Assembly (NCBI GenBank): GCA_964202965.1
Contig: CAXNKG010000007.1
Span: 1 to 64,000, forward strand
Length of the DNA stretch: 64,000 nt
Source: CAXNKG01 sp964202965
Lineage (GTDB): Bacteria > Acidobacteriota > Vicinamibacteria > Vicinamibacterales > UBA2999
Direction of reading: 5' to 3'
The translations under genes were made by a program, and so were the position numbers. Positions 57,775 to 64,000 of this stretch are shown in pieces. Position 1 is the stretch's first letter. Every line of letters begins with the position of its first letter. The notes below the pieces were generated by a model. That model saw only the letters and a program-made list of their open reading frames with translations. It did not search any database and was not told the DNA's origin.

Positions 57775-58698
57775 TCAGCGGCCTCGCCACGGTTCTCCGA
57801 AGTAGTACCGGTACCCCTGCTCGCGAATGAGAGGGAGATCGCGCTCTCCCTCCCAGCACGCCTCTTCGAGCAGCTCGAATCCCTTGGTCTTTTCGCGCAC
57901 GAGCGCCCAGACGAGCTTCCAGGGCCGCGTATACGCCTTCGGATCCTCCACGGTGACTTCGTAGTGGATCGTGTCCGGATCGATCAGCGTCAGACGTTCC
58001 ACCAGGTGCGCGGCATCGGTGTAGAAATTCCCCGAGTCATCGAACCAGGTAAGGCCGTTCAGATTCGTCACGTCGACGACGAGGGTGTTCCCGTCCCATC
58101 GGCCTCGTGAGTGCCCGATTCTCAGTGTGATGTCCGGTCCCGGCGCGGGCCGCCCGTCCATCGCGATGATGCGGTTGACGCGGTGATCCTCGAACAACCA
58201 CACGACGTGGTCGTCGCCGGTGGGCTGGATGATCTGGTTCACATCCTGGAGCGCGAGCCGGGGCACACCGCCGGGGCCGCAGGCGGTGCGCGGATCGATG
58301 TATTGTTCGAAATTGACGCCGCGGCGCCCGACGCTCGCCGCCCACGGCTGATACGGAATCTTGCCGTCGGCCGGGTCCACAATCATCCCGGGAGCCTTCG
58401 CCCACGGCATGACGAGGTCACCGACCAGCGGCTCGTCTCCGGTCACCCCTTCCACTGAAAACGGCTGCGTCAGGAGGCTGCGCCAGTACCCCTGCAGGTT
58501 CGGCCTGCCGCCCGGCGTGCGCGGCGGCCTGAACGTCTTGGCCTTCTGGAGCGCGCACGCGTGGAAGGCGACGACCTCGCTCGGACAGCCGCCGATGGAC
58601 GGGGGCAGCGGGTCCGGAATCTGTGCGTAGCCCACGTCGAGGGACGCTGTGAGAGTCACGGCCAGACCGATCGCCGCGCGCCGGAATCGTGCGTTCAT
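57775..58698 (-). CDS. Secreted 'RTPDGKPDLSGIW' family protein (copy 3), long form
   Basis: 307 residues, longer than the others. A Cys-containing insert after the signal peptide (PPSIGGCPSEVVAFHACALQ) precedes TPGGRPNLQGYWRSL. Then come IPYQPWAASVGRRG, DPRTACGPGGVPRL, IGHSRGRWDGNTLVVDVTNLNGLTWFD, YEVTVEDPKAYTRPWKLVW and EEACWEGERDLPL. The ATG overlaps the stop of the downstream gene at 58695 (four-base overlap), so the two are coupled. Confidence 0.82.
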   Translation of the reverse strand: MNARFRRAAIGLAVTLTASLDVGYAQIPDPLPPSIGGCPSEVVAFHACALQKAKTFRPPRTPGGRPNLQGYWRSLLTQPFSVEGVTGDEPLVGDLVMPWAKAPGMIVDPADGKIPYQPWAASVGRRGVNFEQYIDPRTACGPGGVPRLALQDVNQIIQPTGDDHVVWLFEDHRVNRIIAMDGRPAPGPDITLRIGHSRGRWDGNTLVVDVTNLNGLTWFDDSGNFYTDAAHLVERLTLIDPDTIHYEVTVEDPKAYTRPWKLVWALVREKTKGFELLEEACWEGERDLPLIREQGYRYYFGEPWRGR

Positions 58699-59462
58699 GG
58701 CTTCTGCCTTTCCCGTTCGACGGCTTCCTGCTGCATCAGAAATGACGGCACGTACTCGAGCAGCCGCACGTTCGCCTCCTTGCGGCGATAGAGCGGCATG
58801 CTCATCTTCCAGGGACGGGTGAACACCTTGGGGTCCTCCACCGTGACCTCGTACTGCAGGTGGTCCGGACTCACGAGCGTATAGCGTTCCACCAGATGCA
58901 GCGCGTCGCTGTGAAAATTGCCGGCACGGTCGAACCATGTTTGATCCGTGAAGTGGATGACGTCGACGACCAGTGTGTCGCCCTCCCAGCGCCCGCGCGA
59001 ATCGCCGAGCCACCAGGTGATCGGACCGCGCGGATGCGGCGTGCCGTTCGTGTAGAGGATCCGATTGCCTTGTGCGTACTCGAAGACGAGCGTGATGTGC
59101 TCTGGCGTCTGGAAGATCTGGAAGGGAAAGGCCATGTACATGATGCGGGGCACGCCTGGCGTGTAGCCTTTCGTTTCGGGGTCGGCGGTCGTCCGGGCCT
59201 CGAAATTCTCGCGCTTTTTCGCGAGTGCCCACGGCTGATACGGAATGCCGTTGCCGTCGACGATGCCCTGCCCCGCAGGGACGCCAAGGCGCGCATGATG
59301 GTCCTGAATGTCGTAGGCGGCGGTCGTCAGCGCCTGCCAGATGCCCTGGAAGTTCGGTTTTCCATCCGGCGTGCGCGGAACCGCGGCGCTCTGGCCGGCC
59401 GCCGGCGGCGCCGCACACAAGAGAACCGCCAGCAGCATTGATCCGGTAAACGCGTATCGCAT
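58695..59462 (-). CDS. Secreted 'RTPDGKPDLSGIW' family protein (copy 4)
   Basis: 255 residues. Signal peptide MRYAFTGSMLLAVLLCAAPPAAG, then RTPDGKPNFQGIWQALTTAAYD, IPYQPWALAKKREN, DPETKGYTPGVPRIMYMAFPFQIF, WWLGDSRGRWEGDTLVVDVIHFTDQTWFD, YEVTVEDPKVFTRPWKMSMPLYRR. It is closest to copy 1. The Cys of copies 1-3 is replaced by Gly in the 'DPE-xGY' stretch, so that Cys is not universal. Confidence 0.83.
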   Translation of the reverse strand: MRYAFTGSMLLAVLLCAAPPAAGQSAAVPRTPDGKPNFQGIWQALTTAAYDIQDHHARLGVPAGQGIVDGNGIPYQPWALAKKRENFEARTTADPETKGYTPGVPRIMYMAFPFQIFQTPEHITLVFEYAQGNRILYTNGTPHPRGPITWWLGDSRGRWEGDTLVVDVIHFTDQTWFDRAGNFHSDALHLVERYTLVSPDHLQYEVTVEDPKVFTRPWKMSMPLYRRKEANVRLLEYVPSFLMQQEAVERERQKP

Positions 59463-59582
59463 CTCACGCCCTCCTCGTCGAAGTCCCTCGCCGGGGACCG
59501 CCGAGGACAGTCTTGTACCACAAAAGATTAAGATGGGCTCAGGGCTCTAGGCTCCAGGACAGAGTTCGAGGTTCGACGGAGG

Positions 59583-59613
59583 GGCGCGGCATTCTGTCGC
59601 GCCTTTCTTTTTT
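59583..59613 (+). terminator. Intrinsic-terminator-like hairpin upstream of a secreted protein gene
   Basis: GGCGCG (59583-59588), nine-base loop, CGCGCC (59598-59603), then TTTCTTTTTT. No plus-strand gene ends just before it; the next gene starts ten bases later. It may be the end of a small leader transcript or an attenuator in the 5' leader. The rest of the 161-base gap shows no clear aptamer. Confidence 0.6.
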
Positions 59614-59623
59614 GGAGGATGCC

Positions 59624-60337
59624 ATGCGGTATGTCGTGATTGGAATCGTGAGTCTGGCGGCCGCCCTGTCCGCCCAGCAGCCGAACCCGCGCCAACAGCC
59701 GGGAGCGCCGATCACGATGTATGCGCCCGACCAGCACGACTTGTATGACGGCCTCTTCACCATCTCGGCGGGCCGTATCTACATGGTCGGCACGCTCACC
59801 GATCCGGTGGGCTGGGATCACATGGACAATGCTGCGGCGACCGTCAGGCCCGCCGCGGGCACGGCGGAGCTCAACGTCAACGAAATTGCCAACACCGGGA
59901 CCTTCGAGGCGCGGCTGAAGATCCCGGAGGGCGACCTCGTCCTGGCCGTCGACGCGTGGAATGAGTTCAATCCCTGCCAGAACGGCGGCATCGTGGCGTA
60001 CCTGCACGAGCACGGGACCGACTCCGGCTGCGGCGACAACAACTGGCCGAAGACGTTCGTCTACCTCGCGGGCTGGGGCTTCGGCCACGCGACGCTGAAC
60101 GGGAAGCCGCTGTACCAGAACTACGAGATGCACTTCATGGTCACGCAGGGGATTCGCGATCGGAAGACGCTGCGGGTGAACTACCCGATGGCCAGCAGGC
60201 GCTCCGCGGCCGGGGAGGTCAATCCCGCCACGCAGCAGATCGACTTCTATATCCGGAGCACCGAACAGAACCCGAAGAACCGTCCCAATCGCGAGGTGTT
60301 CATGCACTTCTTCGGCATGGAAGTGACGTGGAAGTAG
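59624..60337 (+). CDS. Secreted protein of unknown function
   Basis: 237 residues. Signal peptide MRYVVIGIVSLAAALSA. The mature part is rich in Trp/Asp/Asn: PITMYAPDQHDLYDGLFTISAGRIYMVGTLTDP, VGWDHMDNAAATVRPAAG, NPCQNGGIVAYLHEHGTDSGCGDNNWPKTFVYLAGWGFGHATLNG. Two Cys (CQN and GCGD) could pair. I do not recognise the family. GGAGG four bases before ATG 59624. Confidence 0.72.
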   Translation: MRYVVIGIVSLAAALSAQQPNPRQQPGAPITMYAPDQHDLYDGLFTISAGRIYMVGTLTDPVGWDHMDNAAATVRPAAGTAELNVNEIANTGTFEARLKIPEGDLVLAVDAWNEFNPCQNGGIVAYLHEHGTDSGCGDNNWPKTFVYLAGWGFGHATLNGKPLYQNYEMHFMVTQGIRDRKTLRVNYPMASRRSAAGEVNPATQQIDFYIRSTEQNPKNRPNREVFMHFFGMEVTWK

Positions 60338-60402
60338 CAGGGGTGCGAGGTGCGGATGCGCGGATGTGCGAGGTGCACGGACCGATCGACTAGGATTTGG
60401 GC

Positions 60403-61533
60403 GTGCACTGGGAACACCTGTTTCAGCAGCCGGCCGCCGCCGCACGCCGGGCCGGACGCTTTGTCGTCGTCGATCTGCTGGTGGCGCATCGCGTGCTCAG
60501 CACGTCGGCGCGCAACGGCGGCCAGACCGAGCACCTGCGGCATCTCGTCAACCACCAGAGCTGCGAGGGGAAGGGGCACGACGCGCGGTCGCGCCTGATT
60601 CACGAGCAGGGTCCCGAGGCGTATCACGACGCCGTCTGCGCCGAGATTGCGCTTCGGCCTGACCAGACCGCGATGATGGGCACCGCCGCAAACATGAGTT
60701 ACGCCGCCGTTGCGCACGAGAGCGACGAAGGCGTGCAGGTCGCGGCGATTGTCACCGCCGGAGTGCAGGCCAACGCCACGTGTGCCGGAGACCCGGCGAG
60801 CTGGCGCGAAACGGCCGGTGGCACCGTCCGCGTTCCGCTTGTCGCCGGCACGATTAACACCATCCTGCTCGTCAATCACGCCGTGACCCCGGGTGTGCTG
60901 AGCCGCCTCGCCGGCGTGATGACCGAGGGCAAGAGCGCGGCGCTCCAGCGGCTGGCCGTACCGAGCTGCTATTCCGCCGATCTCGCGACCGGGACCGGCA
61001 CCGATCAGTTCTGCGTGGCCGCCCCGATCGAGGGAGTGCCGCTGACGTCCGCCAGTCCGCACGTCAAGTTCGGCGAGATCACCGGCATCGCCGTCAGGCG
61101 CGCCACGCTCGAGGCGCTGCGCTGGCAGAACGGCCTCGAACCCAGCTACACCCGCGGCCTCTTTCACGCGCTTGGCCGCTACGGCCTGCGCGAACAGACG
61201 GTCTTCGAGGATCTGGCCGGCCGCCTCTCGCCCGCCGACCTCGAACTGCTCCGCAACAACAGCAGGGCCGCGTTCTACGACCCGCTCGCGGGCGCGGCGG
61301 CCCACGCGCTGGCAGCCGTGTTCGACCGCGTGCGCCACCAGACGCTGCCCGCATCGGTGCTGCCCGATGCCACCGTGCAGCAGGCCGCCACCCTCGCCAC
61401 CAGCCTTGCCGTGCAGCCGCACCGGTGGGCGGAGTTCCGCACTCGACTCCTCGAGCAGGGCGAGTTCGAGCCCGCTCCGCTGGTGCTCGCGGCGATCGCG
61501 CTCGGCTGGAGCGAGAAGTGGCGAGCGAGCTAG
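60403..61533 (+). CDS. cbiZ: CbiZ-like adenosylcobinamide amidohydrolase
   Basis: 376 residues from GTG 60403. The CbiZ core is in residues about 90-230: MMGTAANMSYAAVAHESDEGVQVAAIVTAGVQAN, the TINTILLVNHAVTPGVLSRLAG block and SADLATGTGTDQFCVAAP, with many Gly/Thr. It cuts the aminopropanol linker of adenosylcobinamide to give cobyric acid in salvage. Classical CbiZ is about 200-240 residues, so the C-terminal 140 residues (VRRATLEALRWQNG to the end) are an extension of unknown role. The stop overlaps cbiB by 16 bases. Confidence 0.8.
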   Translation: MHWEHLFQQPAAAARRAGRFVVVDLLVAHRVLSTSARNGGQTEHLRHLVNHQSCEGKGHDARSRLIHEQGPEAYHDAVCAEIALRPDQTAMMGTAANMSYAAVAHESDEGVQVAAIVTAGVQANATCAGDPASWRETAGGTVRVPLVAGTINTILLVNHAVTPGVLSRLAGVMTEGKSAALQRLAVPSCYSADLATGTGTDQFCVAAPIEGVPLTSASPHVKFGEITGIAVRRATLEALRWQNGLEPSYTRGLFHALGRYGLREQTVFEDLAGRLSPADLELLRNNSRAAFYDPLAGAAAHALAAVFDRVRHQTLPASVLPDATVQQAATLATSLAVQPHRWAEFRTRLLEQGEFEPAPLVLAAIALGWSEKWRAS

Positions 61534-62510
61534 CGTCGTTCCTCGCGGCGCACCCGCTGCTGCTGGGCGTCGCCGTCCTTGCCGACCTCGTCCTTGGTGA
61601 TCCCGTCTACCGCTGGCACCCGATTCGGCTTGTCGGCCGCGCGCTGACCGCCATCGAGGAAGCGCTCAGGCGCCTGCGCCTCGATGGATACCTTGGCGGC
61701 GTCGTACTGTTTCTCCTGCTCGCGGCCGGATGGGTCGGTGCGACCGTTGCGCTCGTGAGCGGTGCGGCGCGCGTCGCACCCGCGCTCGCCTGGGTCCTCC
61801 ACGCGTTCCTCGTCTACAGTCTGCTGGCACTCGGGGATCTGATTCGCCATGTCCGGCGCGTCGAGCAGGCGCTCGTGCGTGACGATCTCGCGGGCGCGCG
61901 TGGCGAAATTCGGAAGCTCGTGGGCCGCGATGCCGACACGATGGACGCCGCGGCCTGCCGGCGTGCCGCGATTGAAAGCCTGAGCGAAAACCTGACGGAC
62001 GGCTTCACGAGCCCGCTGTTCTGGTACGTCGTCGGCGGGCTGCCCGGCCTCGTGCTGTTCAAAGTCGTCAGTACGATGGACTCGATGGTCGGCTACAGGA
62101 CGCCGCGGTACCTGCAGTTCGGCTGGTGCGGAGCGCGCCTCGACGATGTGATGAACTTCGTGCCGGCGCGGATCACCTGGCTGCTGATCGCGGCGGTCGC
62201 AGTTGTCGTGCCGCGGGCGTCCTCGCGCAAGGCGCTCGTCGTGGGCCTTCAGCAGCACGCGGTGCTGCCAGGGCCGAACTCTGGATGGAGCGAAGCGGCC
62301 ACCGCCGGCGGGATTCAGCGCAGGCTCGTCGGTCCGATCTGGATCGAGCAGCGCCTCGTCACCGACACATGGATCGGCGACGCCTCCGACCCGCCGGCTG
62401 GTTCGCATGACGATGTGATCACCGCGCTGACGCTCGTGGTGATCACCGGCGTCGCCGCCGCGGTGCTGGCCGCTGGCGCGCTGATCGTGCTAACGTCGTC
62501 CTTGCCCTAG
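61518..62510 (+). CDS. cbiB: CobD/CbiB adenosylcobinamide-phosphate synthase
   Basis: 330 residues with about five membrane segments. Signatures are DLVLGDPVYRWHPIRLVGRALTAIE, VGRDADTMDAAACRRAAIESLSENLTDGFTSPLFWYVVGGLPGLVLFKVVSTMDSMVGYRTPRYLQFGWCGARLDDVMNFVPARITWLLI and NSGWSEAATAGGIQRRLVG. It joins cobyric acid to aminopropanol phosphate, the step after CbiZ in salvage. GTG 61518 lies inside cbiZ, so the two are cotranslated. Confidence 0.93.
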   Translation: MASELASFLAAHPLLLGVAVLADLVLGDPVYRWHPIRLVGRALTAIEEALRRLRLDGYLGGVVLFLLLAAGWVGATVALVSGAARVAPALAWVLHAFLVYSLLALGDLIRHVRRVEQALVRDDLAGARGEIRKLVGRDADTMDAAACRRAAIESLSENLTDGFTSPLFWYVVGGLPGLVLFKVVSTMDSMVGYRTPRYLQFGWCGARLDDVMNFVPARITWLLIAAVAVVVPRASSRKALVVGLQQHAVLPGPNSGWSEAATAGGIQRRLVGPIWIEQRLVTDTWIGDASDPPAGSHDDVITALTLVVITGVAAAVLAAGALIVLTSSLP

Positions 62511-62681
62511 GCGCCTGCAACGGGCCTAACAGGGAAGTCCGGTGCAAGTCCGGCGCGGTTCCGCCACTGTGAGTGAAGGCGCGCTGCTTCGAGTCACCAC
62601 TCAGCCTCTCGGCTGGGGAAGGTGAAGCAGCCGGCAGCAGATAGTACGCTGCCCCTTCCGAGCCAGGAGACCTGCCCAGGG
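62511..62681 (+). promoter_or_regulatory. Cobalamin riboswitch
   Basis: The conserved core GGGAAGTCCGGTGCAAGTCC and the CCGCCACTGTGA block occur at 62532-62573, with the B12 box AGCCAGGAGACCTGCC at 62660-62675. The ordering and spacing fit the class I cobalamin aptamer. It ends about 40 bases before the TonB receptor start, so it controls uptake in cis. It is downstream of cbiB, so that gene is not under it. Confidence 0.93.
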
Positions 62682-62717
62682 TGAAAAGCGGCTGCCTTTC
62701 TGCGGAGAACAGGAAGC

Positions 62718-64000
62718 ATGATCACTCTCGCGCCTCGCCCACTCGTTTCGATCCTCCTCCTTCTTCTGATTGTTCTGCTTCCCGCCGGTTCCCAGGCGTA
62801 CGCGCAGGATCTATTGCTGTCGGGTACGGTGACCGACGCGCAGGGCGCAGCCGTGGCGGGCGCGGATGTGCGCGTGACCCGCGAGGATGCCGCGGTCGCA
62901 CGCATCACCGTGTCCGACATGCAGGGACGCTACGTGATTGGCGCCCTTCCGGCCGGTGTCTTCACCGTCGAGGTCGCCAGGGCCGGTTTCAGCCGGCAGA
63001 CGGCGGTTGTGACGATGACCGCCGGCGCGTCGGCGATGCTGAACATCGAGCTGGCGATCGCAGGGATCGACGACACCGTCGTCGTGACTGCGGCCGGGAC
63101 ACCGCAGATTGCGCGTGAAGCGTCCAAGGCCATCACGATCATCGACGCCGGCGACATCCTCGCACGCAACGAAACGTCGCTCAGCGACATCGTGCGATTC
63201 ACGCCCGGCGTCCAGGTGCGCAGCAACGGCGGGCCGGGACAGAACACGTCCATGCGGATTCGCGGCCTGCGGCCCGATGCCGCAGCGGTGTTGATCGACG
63301 GGATGCGGTTCCGCGATGCGGCCACGCTCCAGGCCGACGCGACATCATTTCTGGCGACGCTGAACTTCGTGGCCGCCGACCGCGTGGAAGTGCTGCGCGG
63401 GTCGGGGTCGTCGCTATACGGCACGAACGCCGTCGGCGGCGTCGTGAACATCGTCACCCGCCCCGGCGGCGGCGTGTTTCGCGGGGAGGGCCAGGTGGAA
63501 GGCGGGTCGCTCGGCCACGTGCGCGCCCGCGGGTCGTTCGGCGGCGGCGCGTGGGGCGGCAGGCTCCGGTATTCCGGCGGTGCCCTCCAGTTCAACCTTC
63601 GCGACGGCCTCGACGGCAACGACGCGACGCGAAGCACTGGCGTCAGTGGTCTGGCCGATATGAACGTGACGCCGACCGCCAGCCTGATGGCGCGTGTCTT
63701 CGGTTCCAACGACCGCGTGCAGACGAACACCAGCCCGACGGCAAGCGGCATTCCCGCGATCAATATCCCGCAGGCGATCGTCGTCGACGCGGTGCCGGTG
63801 TCGTCCGGGCAGATTGCACTCAGCAACCGCGGGCTGCCGTTCCAGATCGGGACGGCGACGTTCATCCCCGGCCGCGATGACCCGGACAGCGAGCGGACGT
63901 CCGCATTCCACACGACGGCGCTGCGCTTTCGGCACAGCGCATGGCAGGCGATGAGCTGGCAGGCGAGCTACCAGCATGTCTACACACGCCGGCTCTTCAT
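62718..64000 (+). CDS. TonB-dependent receptor, cobalamin/cobinamide type (partial)
   Basis: At least 427 residues, cut by the window end. Signal peptide, a carboxypeptidase-regulatory domain (LLLSGTVTDAQGAAVAGADVRVTRED, SDMQGRYVIGALPAGVFTVEVARAGFS), a plug domain (TIIDAGDILARNETSLSDIVRFTPGVQVRSNGGPGQNTSMRIRGLRPDAAAVLIDGMRF, VEVLRGSGSSLYGTNAVGGVVNIVT) and the start of the barrel. The riboswitch makes corrinoid uptake (BtuB-like) likely. ATG 62718 has AGGAAG upstream. Confidence 0.9.
   Translation, partial: MITLAPRPLVSILLLLLIVLLPAGSQAYAQDLLLSGTVTDAQGAAVAGADVRVTREDAAVARITVSDMQGRYVIGALPAGVFTVEVARAGFSRQTAVVTMTAGASAMLNIELAIAGIDDTVVVTAAGTPQIAREASKAITIIDAGDILARNETSLSDIVRFTPGVQVRSNGGPGQNTSMRIRGLRPDAAAVLIDGMRFRDAATLQADATSFLATLNFVAADRVEVLRGSGSSLYGTNAVGGVVNIVTRPGGGVFRGEGQVEGGSLGHVRARGSFGGGAWGGRLRYSGGALQFNLRDGLDGNDATRSTGVSGLADMNVTPTASLMARVFGSNDRVQTNTSPTASGIPAINIPQAIVVDAVPVSSGQIALSNRGLPFQIGTATFIPGRDDPDSERTSAFHTTALRFRHSAWQAMSWQASYQHVYTRRLF

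Noticed and set aside
60338..60402. Two copies of TGCGAGGTGC in the gap before cbiZ as a regulatory repeat.
   Set aside because: It is a short, imperfect repeat in a GC-rich spacer. No conserved structure or riboswitch core was found there.

Overview
The window is high-GC bacterial chromosome, densely coded, with no plasmid, phage or integrase genes and no CRISPR array. The mix of genes suggests an acidobacterium of the Vicinamibacteria type: four small secreted DUF6152-like proteins with an AHH motif after the signal peptide, four secreted proteins with an 'RTPDGKPDL-GIW' motif, many secreted c-type cytochromes and beta-propeller proteins, a TonB receptor with a carboxypeptidase-like N-terminal domain, and a complete selenocysteine system. 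That assignment is inference; no rRNA or marker gene is present.

Layout. (1) 0.1-4.3 kb: a bufferin-type locus. bufA-bufB-bufC-doxX run on the minus strand. They diverge from an ECF sigma factor and its NrsF-like membrane anti-sigma factor. A GTAACC-N16-CGAATT promoter lies in the 63-bp gap. Two eroded ECF/anti-sigma remnants lie beyond doxX. (2) 4.3-10.2 kb: a metal/metalloid-flavoured plus-strand group with a mercuric-reductase-like flavoenzyme, a PqqD/radical-SAM/SPASM/methyltransferase fusion, a PiT transporter and a TVP38-like membrane protein. (3) 10.2-19.0 kb: a selenocysteine island with tRNA-Sec, dsbD, selB, a selD fusion, selA and a selenoprotein whose in-frame TGA (Sec75) is followed by a SECIS-like hairpin. 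(4) 19.0-24.5 kb: a fused pair of glycosyltransferase-like domains of the kind found in arsenosugar clusters, arsC, a propeller-cytochrome c lipoprotein and a cupredoxin-CcdA fusion. (5) 24.5-30.5 kb: sulfate activation (cysD, cysNC) and a glycine-betaine/choline-type ABC transporter. (6) 30.5-43.8 kb: mixed metabolic and secreted genes, including three paralogous secreted proteins, a universal stress protein, a metallo-beta-lactamase-fold lipoprotein, a cyclase, VOC and cupin proteins, a MATE exporter, an HD hydrolase, a glutathione peroxidase and a serine hydrolase. (7) 44-50.7 kb: a malate-synthase-like enzyme and an oxalate-type group (OxlT-like transporter, hydratase, Frc, ketopantoate-reductase-like protein). 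(8) 50.7-60.3 kb: a secreted multi-paralogue cluster of propellers, c-type cytochromes, DUF6152 and 'RTPDGKPDL' proteins. (9) 60.4-64 kb: cobinamide salvage (cbiZ, cbiB), a cobalamin riboswitch and a TonB-dependent receptor cut by the window end.

How they fit. The first 24 kb read as a thiol/metal/metalloid-handling region: copper-binding ribosomal peptide, Hg/As-type enzymes, Sec synthesis and DsbD/CcdA electron carriers, with Sec supplied to a periplasmic peroxiredoxin-like protein. The 50-60 kb region looks like an extracytoplasmic oxidation system, but its substrate cannot be read from sequence. The strongest candidates for new biology are the four-domain radical-SAM-methyltransferase protein, the selenoprotein with a DsbD-alpha-like domain, and the secreted paralogue cluster.
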